A DNA stretch of 64,000 nucleotides from assembly GCA_017302895.1 (NCBI GenBank), contig JAFLBV010000003.1:197115-261114 (forward strand), read 5' to 3'. How positions within the stretch are numbered: the stretch's first letter is position 1; each line of letters begins with the position of its first letter. The notes beneath the pieces were generated by a model. That model was not told the origin of the DNA. It saw only the letters and a program-made list of their open reading frames with translations, and did not search any database. Positions 9,176-18,328 of the stretch are shown here, piece after piece. The stretch is from Ignavibacteria bacterium. Lineage in GTDB: Bacteria > Bacteroidota > Ignavibacteria > Ignavibacteriales > Ignavibacteriaceae. The translations under genes were made by a program, and so were the position numbers.

Positions 9176-11245
9176 ATGCAAAGACGCGTTTTCTCAGGAA
9201 AGAGTTATCCTTTAGGTGCAACTGTAACCCCCGACCGCTCGGGGGTTAACTTTTGCGTCTATTCACGGAATGCCACTGCAGTCGAGATACTCCTCTTCGA
9301 TTCACCTGAAGCTAGGCAACCCTCGGATGTTATCAGGTTGAGTATCCTTAACCACAGGACATATTTTTACTGGCATGCCTTTGTGGAGGGGATAAAACCC
9401 GGACAGATATATGCCTACCGTGTTTATGGTCCGTTCAATCCTGAGAAAGGTCTGAAATTTGATCCCGAGAAAGTCTTGATCGATCCCTACTCCCTCCTCG
9501 TTGTGGACAATCTCTATAACAGGGAGGCAGCAAGAAAACCGGGGAGCAATGTTCAGTGCTCTATGAGAAGCGTGGTGGTTGATCCCTCCGACTATAACTG
9601 GGAGGGGGATATGCCGCTGAATCTCGAGAGGACGAGGACAATCGTCTATGAATTGCATGTGAAGGGATTTACTGCCAACCCGAATTCGGGAGTTGATGAA
9701 AGGCACAGGGGCACCTTCAAAGGACTTGTTGAAAAAATCCCGTATCTAAAGGAACTTGGCATCACTTCCGTTGAACTGCTGCCGATACAGCAGTTTGATC
9801 CTCATGATGTAAAACCGCCTCTCGTGAATTACTGGGGATATAATCCGATTGCTTTTTTTGCTCCGCACAGGGCATACAGCTCCGACCAGTCTATTTTTGG
9901 GCCGGTCAACGAGTTTCGTGACATGGTAAAGGCACTGCATAAAGAAGGAATTGAAGTGATTCTCGATGTGGTGTTCAACCATACTGCCGAGGGTGATGAG
10001 ACGGGACCCGTCCTTTCCTACAGAGGATTTGAAAACAAGGAATATTACATCCTGAATGAGAATAACCCTTACGGCTATGCAAACTATACAGGCTGCGGAA
10101 ACACCCTGAATGCAAACAATACTGTTGTGAAAAGGATGATAATCGATTCATTGAAATACTGGGTTTCTGTAATGCATGTTGACGGATTCCGTTTCGATCT
10201 CGCATCGGTTCTTGCACGGGATCATGACGGGAAACCACTTCAAAATCCGCCAATTCTTTGGCAGATCGAGTCCGAACCCATTCTCGCAGGAACAAAATTG
10301 ATTGCAGAAGCATGGGATGCGGGGGGATTGTATCAGGTCGGTTCTTTTGTCGGTTACAAATGGGCTGAGTGGAACGGGAAGTTCAGGGATGATGTGAGGA
10401 GATTTGTCAGGGGCGACCACAATATGACAAAAATTATCGCACAAAGAATATCTGCGAGTCCCGACATTTATCCCGATCCCCTAAGGAATCCTGCACGCGG
10501 AATCAATTTCGTCACCTGTCACGACGGTTTTACTCTGAATGACCTCGTTTCATACACTATAAAACATAACAAGGAAAACAGGGAGGAAAACAGGGACGGA
10601 ACAAATGAGAACTTCTCATGGAACTGCGGGACGGAGGGACCAACAAACGACCGGGCTGTTGAACAACTGAGAAAAAGGCTTATCAAAAATTATATAGCGT
10701 TACTCTTCACTTCACAGGGAACCCCTCTTCTGCTAATGGGGGATGAAGTAAGGCGGACACAAAACGGTAATAACAATGCCTATTGTCATGATAATGTTAT
10801 GAACTGGTTCGACTGGTCTTTGGTACACAAGAACAGGGATATTCTGCAGTTCACTAAAAAGATGATCCATTTTACCAGAACTCACCACATCTTCACATGG
10901 TGTTCCCCCTGGTTAAGCGGCGGGAATTTTGGTGCTTCGATTATCGACTGGCATGGTGTCGAACCCTTCAAACCCGATTTTAGCGACAATTCGCTTACGA
11001 TTTCATATACCTTGAAAGATTTTTGGAACAACTCCTATTACCACTTCATCCTGAACAGTTTTTGGGACGGTCTTGATTTCAAGTTGCCACACTACAACAA
11101 TGCTAACCAATGGGAAGTTATTATGGATACAGCCCAGGAGAGCCCCAAAGATTTTCATCCGCCCGGCTCAGGCGTCTTTGTGGAGGGAGATAAATACCTC
11201 GCCACCGGAAGAAGTTTTGTGATATTGTATGCGGGAATGAAATGA
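9176..11245 (+). CDS. glgX: Glycogen debranching enzyme GlgX (isoamylase type, GH13)
   Basis: 689 residues with no signal peptide, so cytoplasmic. The N-terminal CBM48 domain (PLGATVTPDRSGVNFCVYS) and the barrel match GlgX/isoamylase over the full expected length. Catalytic residues by motif are Asp341 (GFRFDLASVL), Glu378 (LIAEAWDAGG) and Asp450 (TCHDGFTLNDLVSY). GlgX cleaves alpha-1,6 branches of phosphorylase-limited glycogen. The ATG overlaps no upstream gene but sits one base after the stop of the exported GH13 gene, so together they would take imported or stored alpha-glucan down to maltodextrin. The gene ends before a repeat-rich spacer and a convergent outer-membrane gene. Confidence 0.93.
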   Translation: MQRRVFSGKSYPLGATVTPDRSGVNFCVYSRNATAVEILLFDSPEARQPSDVIRLSILNHRTYFYWHAFVEGIKPGQIYAYRVYGPFNPEKGLKFDPEKVLIDPYSLLVVDNLYNREAARKPGSNVQCSMRSVVVDPSDYNWEGDMPLNLERTRTIVYELHVKGFTANPNSGVDERHRGTFKGLVEKIPYLKELGITSVELLPIQQFDPHDVKPPLVNYWGYNPIAFFAPHRAYSSDQSIFGPVNEFRDMVKALHKEGIEVILDVVFNHTAEGDETGPVLSYRGFENKEYYILNENNPYGYANYTGCGNTLNANNTVVKRMIIDSLKYWVSVMHVDGFRFDLASVLARDHDGKPLQNPPILWQIESEPILAGTKLIAEAWDAGGLYQVGSFVGYKWAEWNGKFRDDVRRFVRGDHNMTKIIAQRISASPDIYPDPLRNPARGINFVTCHDGFTLNDLVSYTIKHNKENREENRDGTNENFSWNCGTEGPTNDRAVEQLRKRLIKNYIALLFTSQGTPLLLMGDEVRRTQNGNNNAYCHDNVMNWFDWSLVHKNRDILQFTKKMIHFTRTHHIFTWCSPWLSGGNFGASIIDWHGVEPFKPDFSDNSLTISYTLKDFWNNSYYHFILNSFWDGLDFKLPHYNNANQWEVIMDTAQESPKDFHPPGSGVFVEGDKYLATGRSFVILYAGMK

Positions 11246-11352
11246 AGGCTGAGGGCTGAATTTTTGAAGGCTAAAAGTTTGAGCTATGAAGTATGAAGTT
11301 TGAGCTGTCAATTAGCTCATAGTTCATAGATCATAGCTCATCGCCAACAAAG
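11246..11352. repeat. Heptamer-rich inverted repeat between convergent genes
   Basis: The spacer consists of degenerate 7-base words (GGCTGA/AGGGCTG, then TGAAGTA/TGAAGTT) and their near-complement (TCATAGT, TCATAGA, TCATAGC). The left arm GAGCTATGAAG can pair with the right arm ending in TCATAGCTC, so a bidirectional terminator is possible. The same words occur after other genes in this window. Confidence 0.5.
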
Positions 11353-11353
11353 T

Positions 11354-12055
11354 TTAGAGGAACATCGAGCTAAAAGAAAGGTTTACACCAATCTGAGCGA
11401 GCAGGATATCAGTTTTCGATTTTCTTGTGTTGTATGAAACGGTTGCATTTTGGGTGTTTATGATAACATCGCCCTCGGTGAGGTATTCAGCTTTTGTACC
11501 CATCAGGTATCTTGCCTTTATGTCAACCATTACTCTTGTGCCCATCTGATCGTACACGGTGAACATCAATCCGGCACCACCTCCGTAGCTGAAAGCCCAG
11601 TCGCTGAAATTCTGATCTGAAATGGTTTCTTTTCCCGAAAATCTTTCAAGAAGTGAAGTCTGGGTGTACATATATGAACCACCTGCGATCAACTCAACAT
11701 AAGGTTTGAAGAGGGTGCTGGGTGGAGCAATACGAATCAGGGCATGTCCCAAAACAATGTTGTTTGATCTGGTAACATCAACAGTCAGGTCGGGGATAGT
11801 GTTGCTAAGAGGTGCTCTTCTTGTTTCATTACCATAATTAACAAATGCAAGATCGAAACCCCATTCGACAGGTACGCCGGGTGCTGTGGGGAAAAGAATT
11901 TCGCCACCGATACCGATACCGGTTCTTGAAAGGTTGTCTTTGAATTCACCCTGTGGGAATCCGAGAGTAAAATTTATGCCAAAACTTTGAGCAATAGCCT
12001 GCGATGAAAAAATCATTAAGGCAGCGGCAACAATAAATATATTCTTCTTTTTCAT
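11354..12055 (-). CDS. Outer-membrane beta-barrel protein
   Basis: 233 residues starting with a clear signal peptide (MKKKNIFIVAAALMIF, cut after AIAQ). The mature part is built of alternating hydrophobic/polar strands with Gly-rich turns (FGINFTLGFPQGEFKDN, YGGGAGLMFTVYDQ) and ends with an aromatic-terminated strand (IGVNLSFSSMFL), the usual mark of an eight-stranded outer-membrane barrel. No plug, OmpA or sorting domain is present. It is transcribed alone towards the glgX gene. Function is unknown; a structural or small-molecule pore role is inference from fold only. Confidence 0.75.
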   Translation of the reverse strand: MKKKNIFIVAAALMIFSSQAIAQSFGINFTLGFPQGEFKDNLSRTGIGIGGEILFPTAPGVPVEWGFDLAFVNYGNETRRAPLSNTIPDLTVDVTRSNNIVLGHALIRIAPPSTLFKPYVELIAGGSYMYTQTSLLERFSGKETISDQNFSDWAFSYGGGAGLMFTVYDQMGTRVMVDIKARYLMGTKAEYLTEGDVIINTQNATVSYNTRKSKTDILLAQIGVNLSFSSMFL

Positions 12056-12162
12056 GTTCTTCCTGATTAAGTTTATTAAAAACTAAAGTGCCAATATAAC
12101 AAAATGTGGAGACTAATATTGTTAAATTACCCTGTAAGTTTTTCAGAAATTGTTGGAATAAC

Positions 12163-12471
12163 ATGGGAAAAATAGTAACAGAGACCCTTTTGCGCCTCAT
12201 AGTTGTATTAACGGCCGTATATTTTATAAGAACGGCATTTCCCGATGACAAATTTTGGCTTATCCTCGCCATAACTGCTGTTATTGGAGGTGTTGTACTG
12301 CCTGCTTACAATTCTTACACAAGTTTTTACAAAAACAACAGGGAGATAATAGAAAACTCCATCTGTTCGAAGTGCCGCCACTTCGATGAGTCCGCAGTCC
12401 TCTGTAAAAAGTATGAAAGCCACCCGAGACCCGATTTCATTCCGTGTGACGGAAAGGAATTTGAGGGGTGA
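12163..12471 (+). CDS. Small membrane protein with four-cysteine tail
   Basis: About 102 residues from the ATG at 12163; the frame runs upstream to 12106 but those residues are less plausible. Two hydrophobic helices (LLRLIVVLTAVYFI and FWLILAITAVIGGVV) are followed by a soluble tail with a C-x2-C-x9-C-x13-C pattern (CSKCRHFDESAVLC ... IPCDG), which could hold zinc or an iron-sulphur centre. It is divergently placed from the outer-membrane barrel gene and shares its upstream region. I do not recognise the family. Confidence 0.6.
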   Translation: MGKIVTETLLRLIVVLTAVYFIRTAFPDDKFWLILAITAVIGGVVLPAYNSYTSFYKNNREIIENSICSKCRHFDESAVLCKKYESHPRPDFIPCDGKEFEG

Positions 12472-12614
12472 GCAAGGAAATTGTCCTGACCGAGACAGAT
12501 CATGCCGGAGTCGTTTTTCCGGATGCATTCAGGCTTCCCAGGGAATGTGCATTTTTATTTAATGAGATTTATTGTTAATTTTCCTAACTTCAAATTTATG
12601 ATCCGGTTAATTAC

Positions 12615-12902
12615 ATGACATTAGAACAATTAAGAAAGAAGAAACGAAAAATCCTGAGACTTGCTGAAAGTTTCGGGGTTGAAAGCGTTATGGTGTTCGG
12701 TTCCACGGCACGAAGCGAATCTGATGAGAACAGCGATGTCGATTTTCTTGTAGAGATGAAAGAAGGAAGTACCATCCTTCAACGAATAGGTTTTAAACTT
12801 GCTCTTGAAAAATACCTGAAAAAGGATGTTGATGTAATCACAGTAAAAGCCCTCAAAGGTCAACTTTCTGATACTGTCAGGAGGGATGCAGTTGCTTTAT
12901 GA
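12615..12902 (+). CDS. mntA: MntA-type minimal nucleotidyltransferase (antitoxin)
   Basis: 95 residues, the usual length of minimal nucleotidyltransferases. The active-site signature is complete: G29-S30 (VFGSTARSE), D41 and D43 (NSDVDFLVE), and the third acid in KKDVDVIT (D71/D73). In the type VII toxin-antitoxin system this enzyme transfers AMP to a tyrosine of the HEPN toxin and neutralises it. The gene overlaps its partner by four bases (ATGA), so the two are translationally coupled, and the order antitoxin-toxin is standard. Cytoplasmic. Confidence 0.9.
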   Translation: MTLEQLRKKKRKILRLAESFGVESVMVFGSTARSESDENSDVDFLVEMKEGSTILQRIGFKLALEKYLKKDVDVITVKALKGQLSDTVRRDAVAL

Positions 12903-13237
12903 GAAGTGATTGGTTGTGGCTCCATGATATCTTAATGGCAATAAATAAGATAAAGCAATACACCGATCAGGCAGAGGAAGAGTTTTACAAGTCGGAACTG
13001 GTACAGGTTTGGGTAATATATCATCTACAAATCATTGGTGAGGCAGCTAACAAACTGTCGAAGAACCTAAAGAAAAAACACCCGAACATTCCATGGGCAG
13101 AAATAACCGGTTTGAGAAATATCATAGTGCACGAATACTTCGGTGTTGATCTGGACGAAATTTGGAGTACTGTAGAGTATGACCTTCCTACATTGGAATT
13201 CGGAATATCGAAAATTCTTAGCTCGGAAACTGAATAA
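12899..13237 (+). CDS. hepT: HepT-type HEPN ribonuclease (toxin)
   Basis: 112 residues, all-helical DUF86/HepT family. The nuclease motif R-x4-H-x-Y is intact (R73, H78, Y80 in LRNIIVHEYF); Y80 is the residue that the MntA partner AMPylates in studied homologues. Other typical blocks are YQIIGEAANKLSK-like (LQIIGEAANKLSKNL) and the C-terminal VDLDEIWSTVEYDLP. It is read by overlap from mntA and probably forms a complex with it. The intact motif suggests a functional toxin. Confidence 0.9.
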   Translation: MRSDWLWLHDILMAINKIKQYTDQAEEEFYKSELVQVWVIYHLQIIGEAANKLSKNLKKKHPNIPWAEITGLRNIIVHEYFGVDLDEIWSTVEYDLPTLEFGISKILSSETE

Positions 13238-13294
13238 TTTCTAAATTGGTTTTAATTATATTGTATTATTATTTTAATCAATTATTATTTAGAT

Positions 13295-14782
13295 ATGAGC
13301 CCATTCATGAAGAGATCAATTGCAGCAGTGGCATTTGTCGTGCTGGTGTTCACCGTGGTGCTGATGGTGACCCCTGTTCAGTCCCAAACACTTAAAAATG
13401 CCTTCCCAAACATCACGATACCCAATCCCGTTGACCTACAGTCCCCGATGGACGAGACCAACAGAATATTTGTTGTCTCTCAGCAGGGGAGGATATTCGT
13501 ATTCCCGAACAGAAGTGATGCCTCGAACCCGAAGGTTTTTCTCGATCTGACCGACCGTGTACTCTACGGTGGTGAACAAGGGTTGCTCGGACTTGCATTT
13601 CACCCCAACTTCATAAAAAACGGCTACTTTTATGTCAATTACACCGCAAACAACCCCCGAAGAACGATAATTTCCCGTTTTCAGGTTTCAAATGTGAATG
13701 GCGACTCTGCTGTAAAAGCATCCGAATATATTTTAATGACCTACAACCAGCCCTTCTCAAACCACAATGGCGGACAGGTAAGTTTCGGTCCTGATGGCTA
13801 TCTCTATATAGCTGCAGGTGACGGCGGCTCCTCGGGTGATCCTCAGGGAAACGGACAAAACAAGGCTGCACTTCTGGGAAAGATTTTAAGAATTGATGTG
13901 AACGGCACTTCTCCCGGAAAAAATTACGCAATTCCTCCCGATAATCCATTTGCAGGAAACACACAGGGATGGGCAGAGGAGGTTTACGCTTACGGGATGA
14001 GGAACCCATGGCGGTTCAGTTTCGATCTTGCCACCAACAAACTCTGGGTTGCAGATGTGGGGCAAAACATGTGGGAAGAGATTAATATCGTAGAAAAAGG
14101 GGGTAATTACGGCTGGAAAATCATGGAGTCGTTCCATTGCTACAGTCCGTCTACGGGTTGTGACACTACCGGTCTAAAACTTCCGATCTGGGAATATGCC
14201 CACAATTCCACAGGAGGATATTCGATCACGGGGGGCTTCGTTTACAGAGGGAACAAAAACCCGAAACTTACAGGGAAGTATATCTATGCTGATTATGTTT
14301 CCAAGAGAATTTGGGCTCTGAAGTATACTCCCGGACAACCCGTTCAAAATGAAGTGCTGCTTAATAATTCAGGACTTTCAATAGTCTCTTTTGGTGAAGA
14401 CAATTTCAAAAACCTCTATATCCTCGATTATTCCGGTAAGATTTATATGTTCGAACCGCAGGTGGATGCTGTTGATGCAATTCCGCAGTTTACAGGCGGA
14501 AATTTTGCAGCACTGAAACAGAATTACCCGAATCCGTTCAATCCCTCCACTTCAATATCATTTGCACTCGCAAAAGAAAGCAATGTAAAACTGGAAGTGT
14601 ATGACATCTTCGGATCATTGATCGAGGAGATCAAAAAAGGAGTTTACAACGCAGGGGAGTTTGTCTTCGGCTGGGAACCAAAAGGTCTCGCATCAGGCAC
14701 CTACCTCATCAGAATGACCGCCTCCGCCGCCGATGGTAATGGACTGCAAACCCAAACCATAAAGGCGCTGTTTATGAAGTAA
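13295..14782 (+). CDS. Secreted PQQ-dependent sugar dehydrogenase-like protein with T9SS domain
   Basis: 495 residues. A signal peptide (Met-Lys-Arg at 13307 is an alternative start) ends near PVQSQ. Residues ~45-385 are a glucose/sorbosone dehydrogenase six-bladed propeller: GGEQGLLGLAFHPNF, NHNGGQVSFGPDGYLYI, AAGDGG, LGKILRIDV, YGMRNPWRFSFD and WVADVGQNMWEEIN are its hallmark motifs. Members oxidise sugars with pyrroloquinoline quinone, although some secreted forms are only binding proteins. Residues ~410-495 are a T9SS sorting domain (NYPNPFNPSTSISFAL). No PQQ synthesis gene is in the window. Confidence 0.9.
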   Translation: MSPFMKRSIAAVAFVVLVFTVVLMVTPVQSQTLKNAFPNITIPNPVDLQSPMDETNRIFVVSQQGRIFVFPNRSDASNPKVFLDLTDRVLYGGEQGLLGLAFHPNFIKNGYFYVNYTANNPRRTIISRFQVSNVNGDSAVKASEYILMTYNQPFSNHNGGQVSFGPDGYLYIAAGDGGSSGDPQGNGQNKAALLGKILRIDVNGTSPGKNYAIPPDNPFAGNTQGWAEEVYAYGMRNPWRFSFDLATNKLWVADVGQNMWEEINIVEKGGNYGWKIMESFHCYSPSTGCDTTGLKLPIWEYAHNSTGGYSITGGFVYRGNKNPKLTGKYIYADYVSKRIWALKYTPGQPVQNEVLLNNSGLSIVSFGEDNFKNLYILDYSGKIYMFEPQVDAVDAIPQFTGGNFAALKQNYPNPFNPSTSISFALAKESNVKLEVYDIFGSLIEEIKKGVYNAGEFVFGWEPKGLASGTYLIRMTASAADGNGLQTQTIKALFMK

Positions 14783-14871
14783 GGCAGAAATGCGAATGCT
14801 GAGGGCGGAATTGCGAGGGCTGAAGGCTGAAATTTTAAAGTTTGAGGTTTGAAGTCTGAAGTTTGAAAAAC
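14783..14871. repeat. Heptamer-type degenerate repeat after stop codon
   Basis: Words such as GCTGAGGGC, GGCTGAAGGCTGAA, TTTGAGG and TTTGAAGTCTGAAG follow one another with a seven-base rhythm. It is the same word family as at 3123, 11246 and (inverted) 25947. Confidence 0.5.
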
Positions 14872-15462
14872 CCGCAAGGGTGACATATGGGTAGAACTCC
14901 GGCGACCACCTTCAAGAGAGCCCTTGTGGCGGCATATGGGTAGAAACCAACCCGGGAAATCTGAAGAGGAGCGACAATCGTCTCGATTGTCCAACCGACA
15001 AATATTAAGCCCTTGTGGCGACATATGGGTAGAAAATCAGGCACCCAACATCAAGAGAGCCCTTTGGGCGACATATGGGTAGAAACAGCGGCAAATTCCG
15101 ATCAATCTTTCCCCCACCTTTCGAAGGAGGTGCCGAAGGCATCCCTTTGGGAGGGGTAGGGGGGCGGTACAGAAGAGGGGCAGGGGTGAGGTGGGGAACA
15201 AAATTCTATTACCCTTCCGGCATAAAATTTGTCGGTCGGACAATCGGGACGATTGTCGCTCCTTTTCAGATTTCCCGGGATGGTCGCTCATTCTATCCAT
15301 ATGTCGCCACAAGGGCTCTCTTGGAATGGGTCGCCGGGGTTCTACCCACATGTCGCCCGGAGGGCTTAAAAAATCCTCTGCGAAAATCTCCCGAAGGGAT
15401 GCCTTCGGCACGTTTAATCTGCGTGTATCTGCGTCCTCTACCCATATATCGCCACGAGGGCT
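14872..15462. repeat. Repeat island A: seven CATATG elements in inverted halves
   Basis: Seven copies of a ~27-base element, whose top form is CTACCCATATGTCGCC followed by RCAAGGGCT. Four are in reverse orientation (14872-14896 degenerate, 14919-14945, 15008-15034, 15058-15084) and three forward (15291-15317, 15340-15366, 15436-15462). A second element (GACAATCG/CGATTGTC core) flanks them as an inverted pair at about 14968-15001 and 15228-15262. The island is therefore a large imperfect inverted arrangement centred near 15.18 kb. It fills the 14783-15513 gap; long frames crossing it are by-products of the repeats. Confidence 0.85.
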
Positions 15463-15513
15463 TAAAAAACCATCCGTGCAAAATCCGTGATATCCGTGTA
15501 ACTATTCAACCCC

Positions 15514-16422
15514 TTATTTCAACAAATCTGCCAAAGCATCGTCTATTTCGGGGAAGGCATATTTAAACCCTGTTTTTTCGGTGTAAGCAGGGATAACCTT
15601 TTGGCTATCGAGGATGGTAGCAGACATTTCACCAAACATCAGTTTCACTGCAAATGAAGGCACTTTCATAAGCGACGGTTTTTTGAGTGCCTTGCCCAAT
15701 TGAAATGCAAATACATCCATCGTTATGGGAGTGGGGGAAACACCATTGAAAACGCCATCCTGGGGATTGTCGATAAGATAGAGGTAAAAATTGACTATGT
15801 CGTCGATGTGGATCCATGACATCCACTGGGTACCGCTTCCGATGGGACCGCCAACCATAAACTTGAATGCAGGAATCATCTTTTTTAGTGCACCGCCTTC
15901 GGGCGAAAGTACCACCCCTGTTCTCACAATAGAAACCTTCACTCCGTAGGGTTCAGCGAGAAGAGCCTGTTTTTCCCATGCATCACATACATCAGAGAGG
16001 AATCCTTCCCCCTTACGGGAGGTTTCATCCACTTCTTCGTCACCTGTATTTCCATAGAATCCTGTTGCAGATGAGGAAATCAGCACTTCGGGTTTTTTCT
16101 CCAAAAGCGAAATGGCGTGAATGAGTGCATCAGTGGTTTGAACGCGACTGTTGAGGATCACCATCTTATAAGGTTCGCTCCATCTTTCGGCAACGGAAGC
16201 TCCTGCGAGATTCACAAACGCTGCGGCTCCCTCAAGTTTTTGGAGGACGGGTTTGGGATCGCGGTAGTCCCACTTCACAAATTCATTTATGTAAGCCATT
16301 CCACGGGCTTGAACGGGATCACGCGTAATAACAACAGGGACATCGCCCCTCTCATATATTTTTTTGCAAAGGTGCTTGCCAATCAAGCCTGTGGCACCTG
16401 TTATTACAATTCGTTTTGACAT
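15514..16422 (-). CDS. TIGR01777-type NAD-dependent epimerase/dehydratase (YfcH/SulA-like SDR)
   Basis: About 302 residues from the Met that directly precedes the Rossmann motif (MSKRIVITGATGLIG); the frame continues upstream to 16473, but the extra residues are unlike the family. Conserved blocks are GATGLIG (nucleotide binding), VNLAGASVAERW, ISSSATGFYGN (catalytic Ser/Tyr region), VRTGVVLSPEGGAL, GSGTQWMSWIHIDD and FNGVSP. These identify the extended SDR subgroup called TIGR01777, cytoplasmic oxidoreductases whose substrate is not established. It is transcribed alone, divergent from the AGE-type gene. Confidence 0.88.
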   Translation of the reverse strand: MSKRIVITGATGLIGKHLCKKIYERGDVPVVITRDPVQARGMAYINEFVKWDYRDPKPVLQKLEGAAAFVNLAGASVAERWSEPYKMVILNSRVQTTDALIHAISLLEKKPEVLISSSATGFYGNTGDEEVDETSRKGEGFLSDVCDAWEKQALLAEPYGVKVSIVRTGVVLSPEGGALKKMIPAFKFMVGGPIGSGTQWMSWIHIDDIVNFYLYLIDNPQDGVFNGVSPTPITMDVFAFQLGKALKKPSLMKVPSFAVKLMFGEMSATILDSQKVIPAYTEKTGFKYAFPEIDDALADLLK

Positions 16423-16525
16423 TAGGATAATCCTGATTTTTCGGTTTTCAATAGTAACAAAAATCGAAGTCATTTAATTTCAGTATTTTTGTAAAAAACA
16501 ATCATTCTTTTTCGAAAAGGATCCA

Positions 16526-18328
16526 ATGACGAATTTTGGACGACAGTTTGCCTCTTTTTTCCCGGCATTTATACTTTTTACAACAGCCTCATTTTCTCAA
16601 TATTCACCAACATCACCTTACCTGACTGATCCTGACAGACTCGTTGGATATGTTGACAGTTGTGCGAAATTCTGGTTTAACTCATACGATGCGACCTACG
16701 GCGGATTTTACACAAATGTGGACAGGATGGGGAATGTTATCACCTCCTGGGGGACAAATAAAAAGCCCCTCACCCAAACCCGTCACGCCTATGCTTTTTC
16801 AAAGGCTTTCATGCTTACGGGAAATGAAGTGTATCTGCAAAAGGCTCAGGATGCTCTGACATTTTTATACGGTAAAGCGTGGGATAACACAAACGGCGGC
16901 TGGTACGGGGATCTGAACAGACAAGGCTCCCCTGTTTCATCATCCGCAGCCAAAACGGCATTTGATGCACATTACGCTTTATTGGGAATTGCTTCCATGT
17001 ATGAGGCAACCCGTGATCCGCTTGCTGAATCGTGGTTTAACAAGGGATATGATCTCCTTGAAAACAGGTACTGGGACAGGGGTTCTGCTTTTGGATACTT
17101 CGATCAGGCAGCAGCGAATTTTTCCACCCGCACAGGGAAAAGTTTTAACGCAACTGTGGATGCCCTGACAACACATCTGCTTCTGATGAGCAGACTGACG
17201 AGCGAAACAAAGTATCGAACCAAAGTTGACTCGATTGTTTTAAACATCCTCAACATGCTTGTGCCGACGATGGACAGCCAGCAAATCGGATTTGCAGAGA
17301 TATATAATTCTGACTGGAGCATAAACCAGTCTGAAACCATGACGATAATGGGACATGTTCTCAAAACTGCATGGGTGCTCGGAAGGGCATACAGACTCGA
17401 TCCCAAGCCGGAATATATCACAGCCGCAAGGAAGCTTTTTAATAATGTGCTGCAAAAAGGATACGACCATGTTTACGGTGCACCCTACAAGGATTACAAC
17501 AGAACGACGGGACAGATGCTTCTTTGGGGGATTCAGGATTCTGCCAAAGCATGGTGGCAGGTCGAGCAGGCAATTACGGGCGGACTGGAGCTTTGGGACA
17601 TTACAAAAGATGACGAATATCTCAGGGCAGCCGATGAGAGTATCAGTTTCTTTATGAATTACTTTGTCGATCGAACCTATGGTGAAGTCTATGAGAATAC
17701 GATGCGAAGGGGTGGCAGAGTGTGGGGCGAGCACAAAGGAAACGGTTTCAAGGCGGCGTATCATTCGGTTGAACTCGGCTACCTCACATATCTGTATTCA
17801 AAAATTTATCTCGCAAAACAGCCCTTTTCCCTTTATTACAAATTTGTTCCGTCTGTTCTTCCGAGGACAATAAAAGTTTCGCCGCTTCTTACCTCTGCAG
17901 GGAAATTGATCATTTCGGGCGTTACGCTGGATGGTGCTCCTTTTGCTTCATTTAATCCGAATACCCTTGAACTGAATCTCGCATCAAACACGGGGGGAAA
18001 ATTTAAAGTAACCTTCCAGCCACAGGAGATTTCCTCCATCGCAGATCAGGAACCGGGTATCCCGTCTGAAATGGTGCTGAATCAGAACTACCCAAATCCG
18101 TTTAATCCCGTTACGAACATAACATTTGAAATAAAGAACGGCACTGAAGTGTTGCTAAGGGTGTATGATGTGATGGGAAATGAAGTCGCAACTCCCTTTG
18201 CAGGCTACAAATCTGCAGGGCGACACACAATAAAGTTTGATGCCTCGGGACTGAATTCGGGAATCTATTTCTACACACTTAAAACAGGCGCAGGAACTCA
18301 AAGCCGGAAAATGACTCTCTTAAAATGA
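16526..18328 (+). CDS. Secreted AGE-family (alpha/alpha)6-barrel sugar epimerase-like protein with T9SS domain
   Basis: 600 residues with a signal peptide (FFPAFILFTTASFSQ). Residues ~30-430 are an N-acylglucosamine 2-epimerase/cellobiose 2-epimerase-type helical barrel: FWFNSYDATYGGFYT, QTRHAYAFSKAF, GGWYGDLNRQG, FDAHYALLGIASMYE, WWQVEQAITGGLELW and WGEHKGNGFKAAYHS are typical. A beta-rich linker follows, then a T9SS sorting domain (NYPNPFNPVTNITFEI). AGE enzymes interconvert the C2 configuration of sugars; a secreted, sorting-domain version is unusual because known members are cytoplasmic, so the true reaction may differ. The stop overlaps the following HAD gene by four bases. Confidence 0.85.
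   Translation: MTNFGRQFASFFPAFILFTTASFSQYSPTSPYLTDPDRLVGYVDSCAKFWFNSYDATYGGFYTNVDRMGNVITSWGTNKKPLTQTRHAYAFSKAFMLTGNEVYLQKAQDALTFLYGKAWDNTNGGWYGDLNRQGSPVSSSAAKTAFDAHYALLGIASMYEATRDPLAESWFNKGYDLLENRYWDRGSAFGYFDQAAANFSTRTGKSFNATVDALTTHLLLMSRLTSETKYRTKVDSIVLNILNMLVPTMDSQQIGFAEIYNSDWSINQSETMTIMGHVLKTAWVLGRAYRLDPKPEYITAARKLFNNVLQKGYDHVYGAPYKDYNRTTGQMLLWGIQDSAKAWWQVEQAITGGLELWDITKDDEYLRAADESISFFMNYFVDRTYGEVYENTMRRGGRVWGEHKGNGFKAAYHSVELGYLTYLYSKIYLAKQPFSLYYKFVPSVLPRTIKVSPLLTSAGKLIISGVTLDGAPFASFNPNTLELNLASNTGGKFKVTFQPQEISSIADQEPGIPSEMVLNQNYPNPFNPVTNITFEIKNGTEVLLRVYDVMGNEVATPFAGYKSAGRHTIKFDASGLNSGIYFYTLKTGAGTQSRKMTLLK

Noticed and set aside
15075..15566. Long frame across repeat island A (about 160 codons)
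   Set aside because: It reads the CATATG elements in frame (PYVATRALL-type words) with no start signal; the frame exists because repeat lengths avoid stops.
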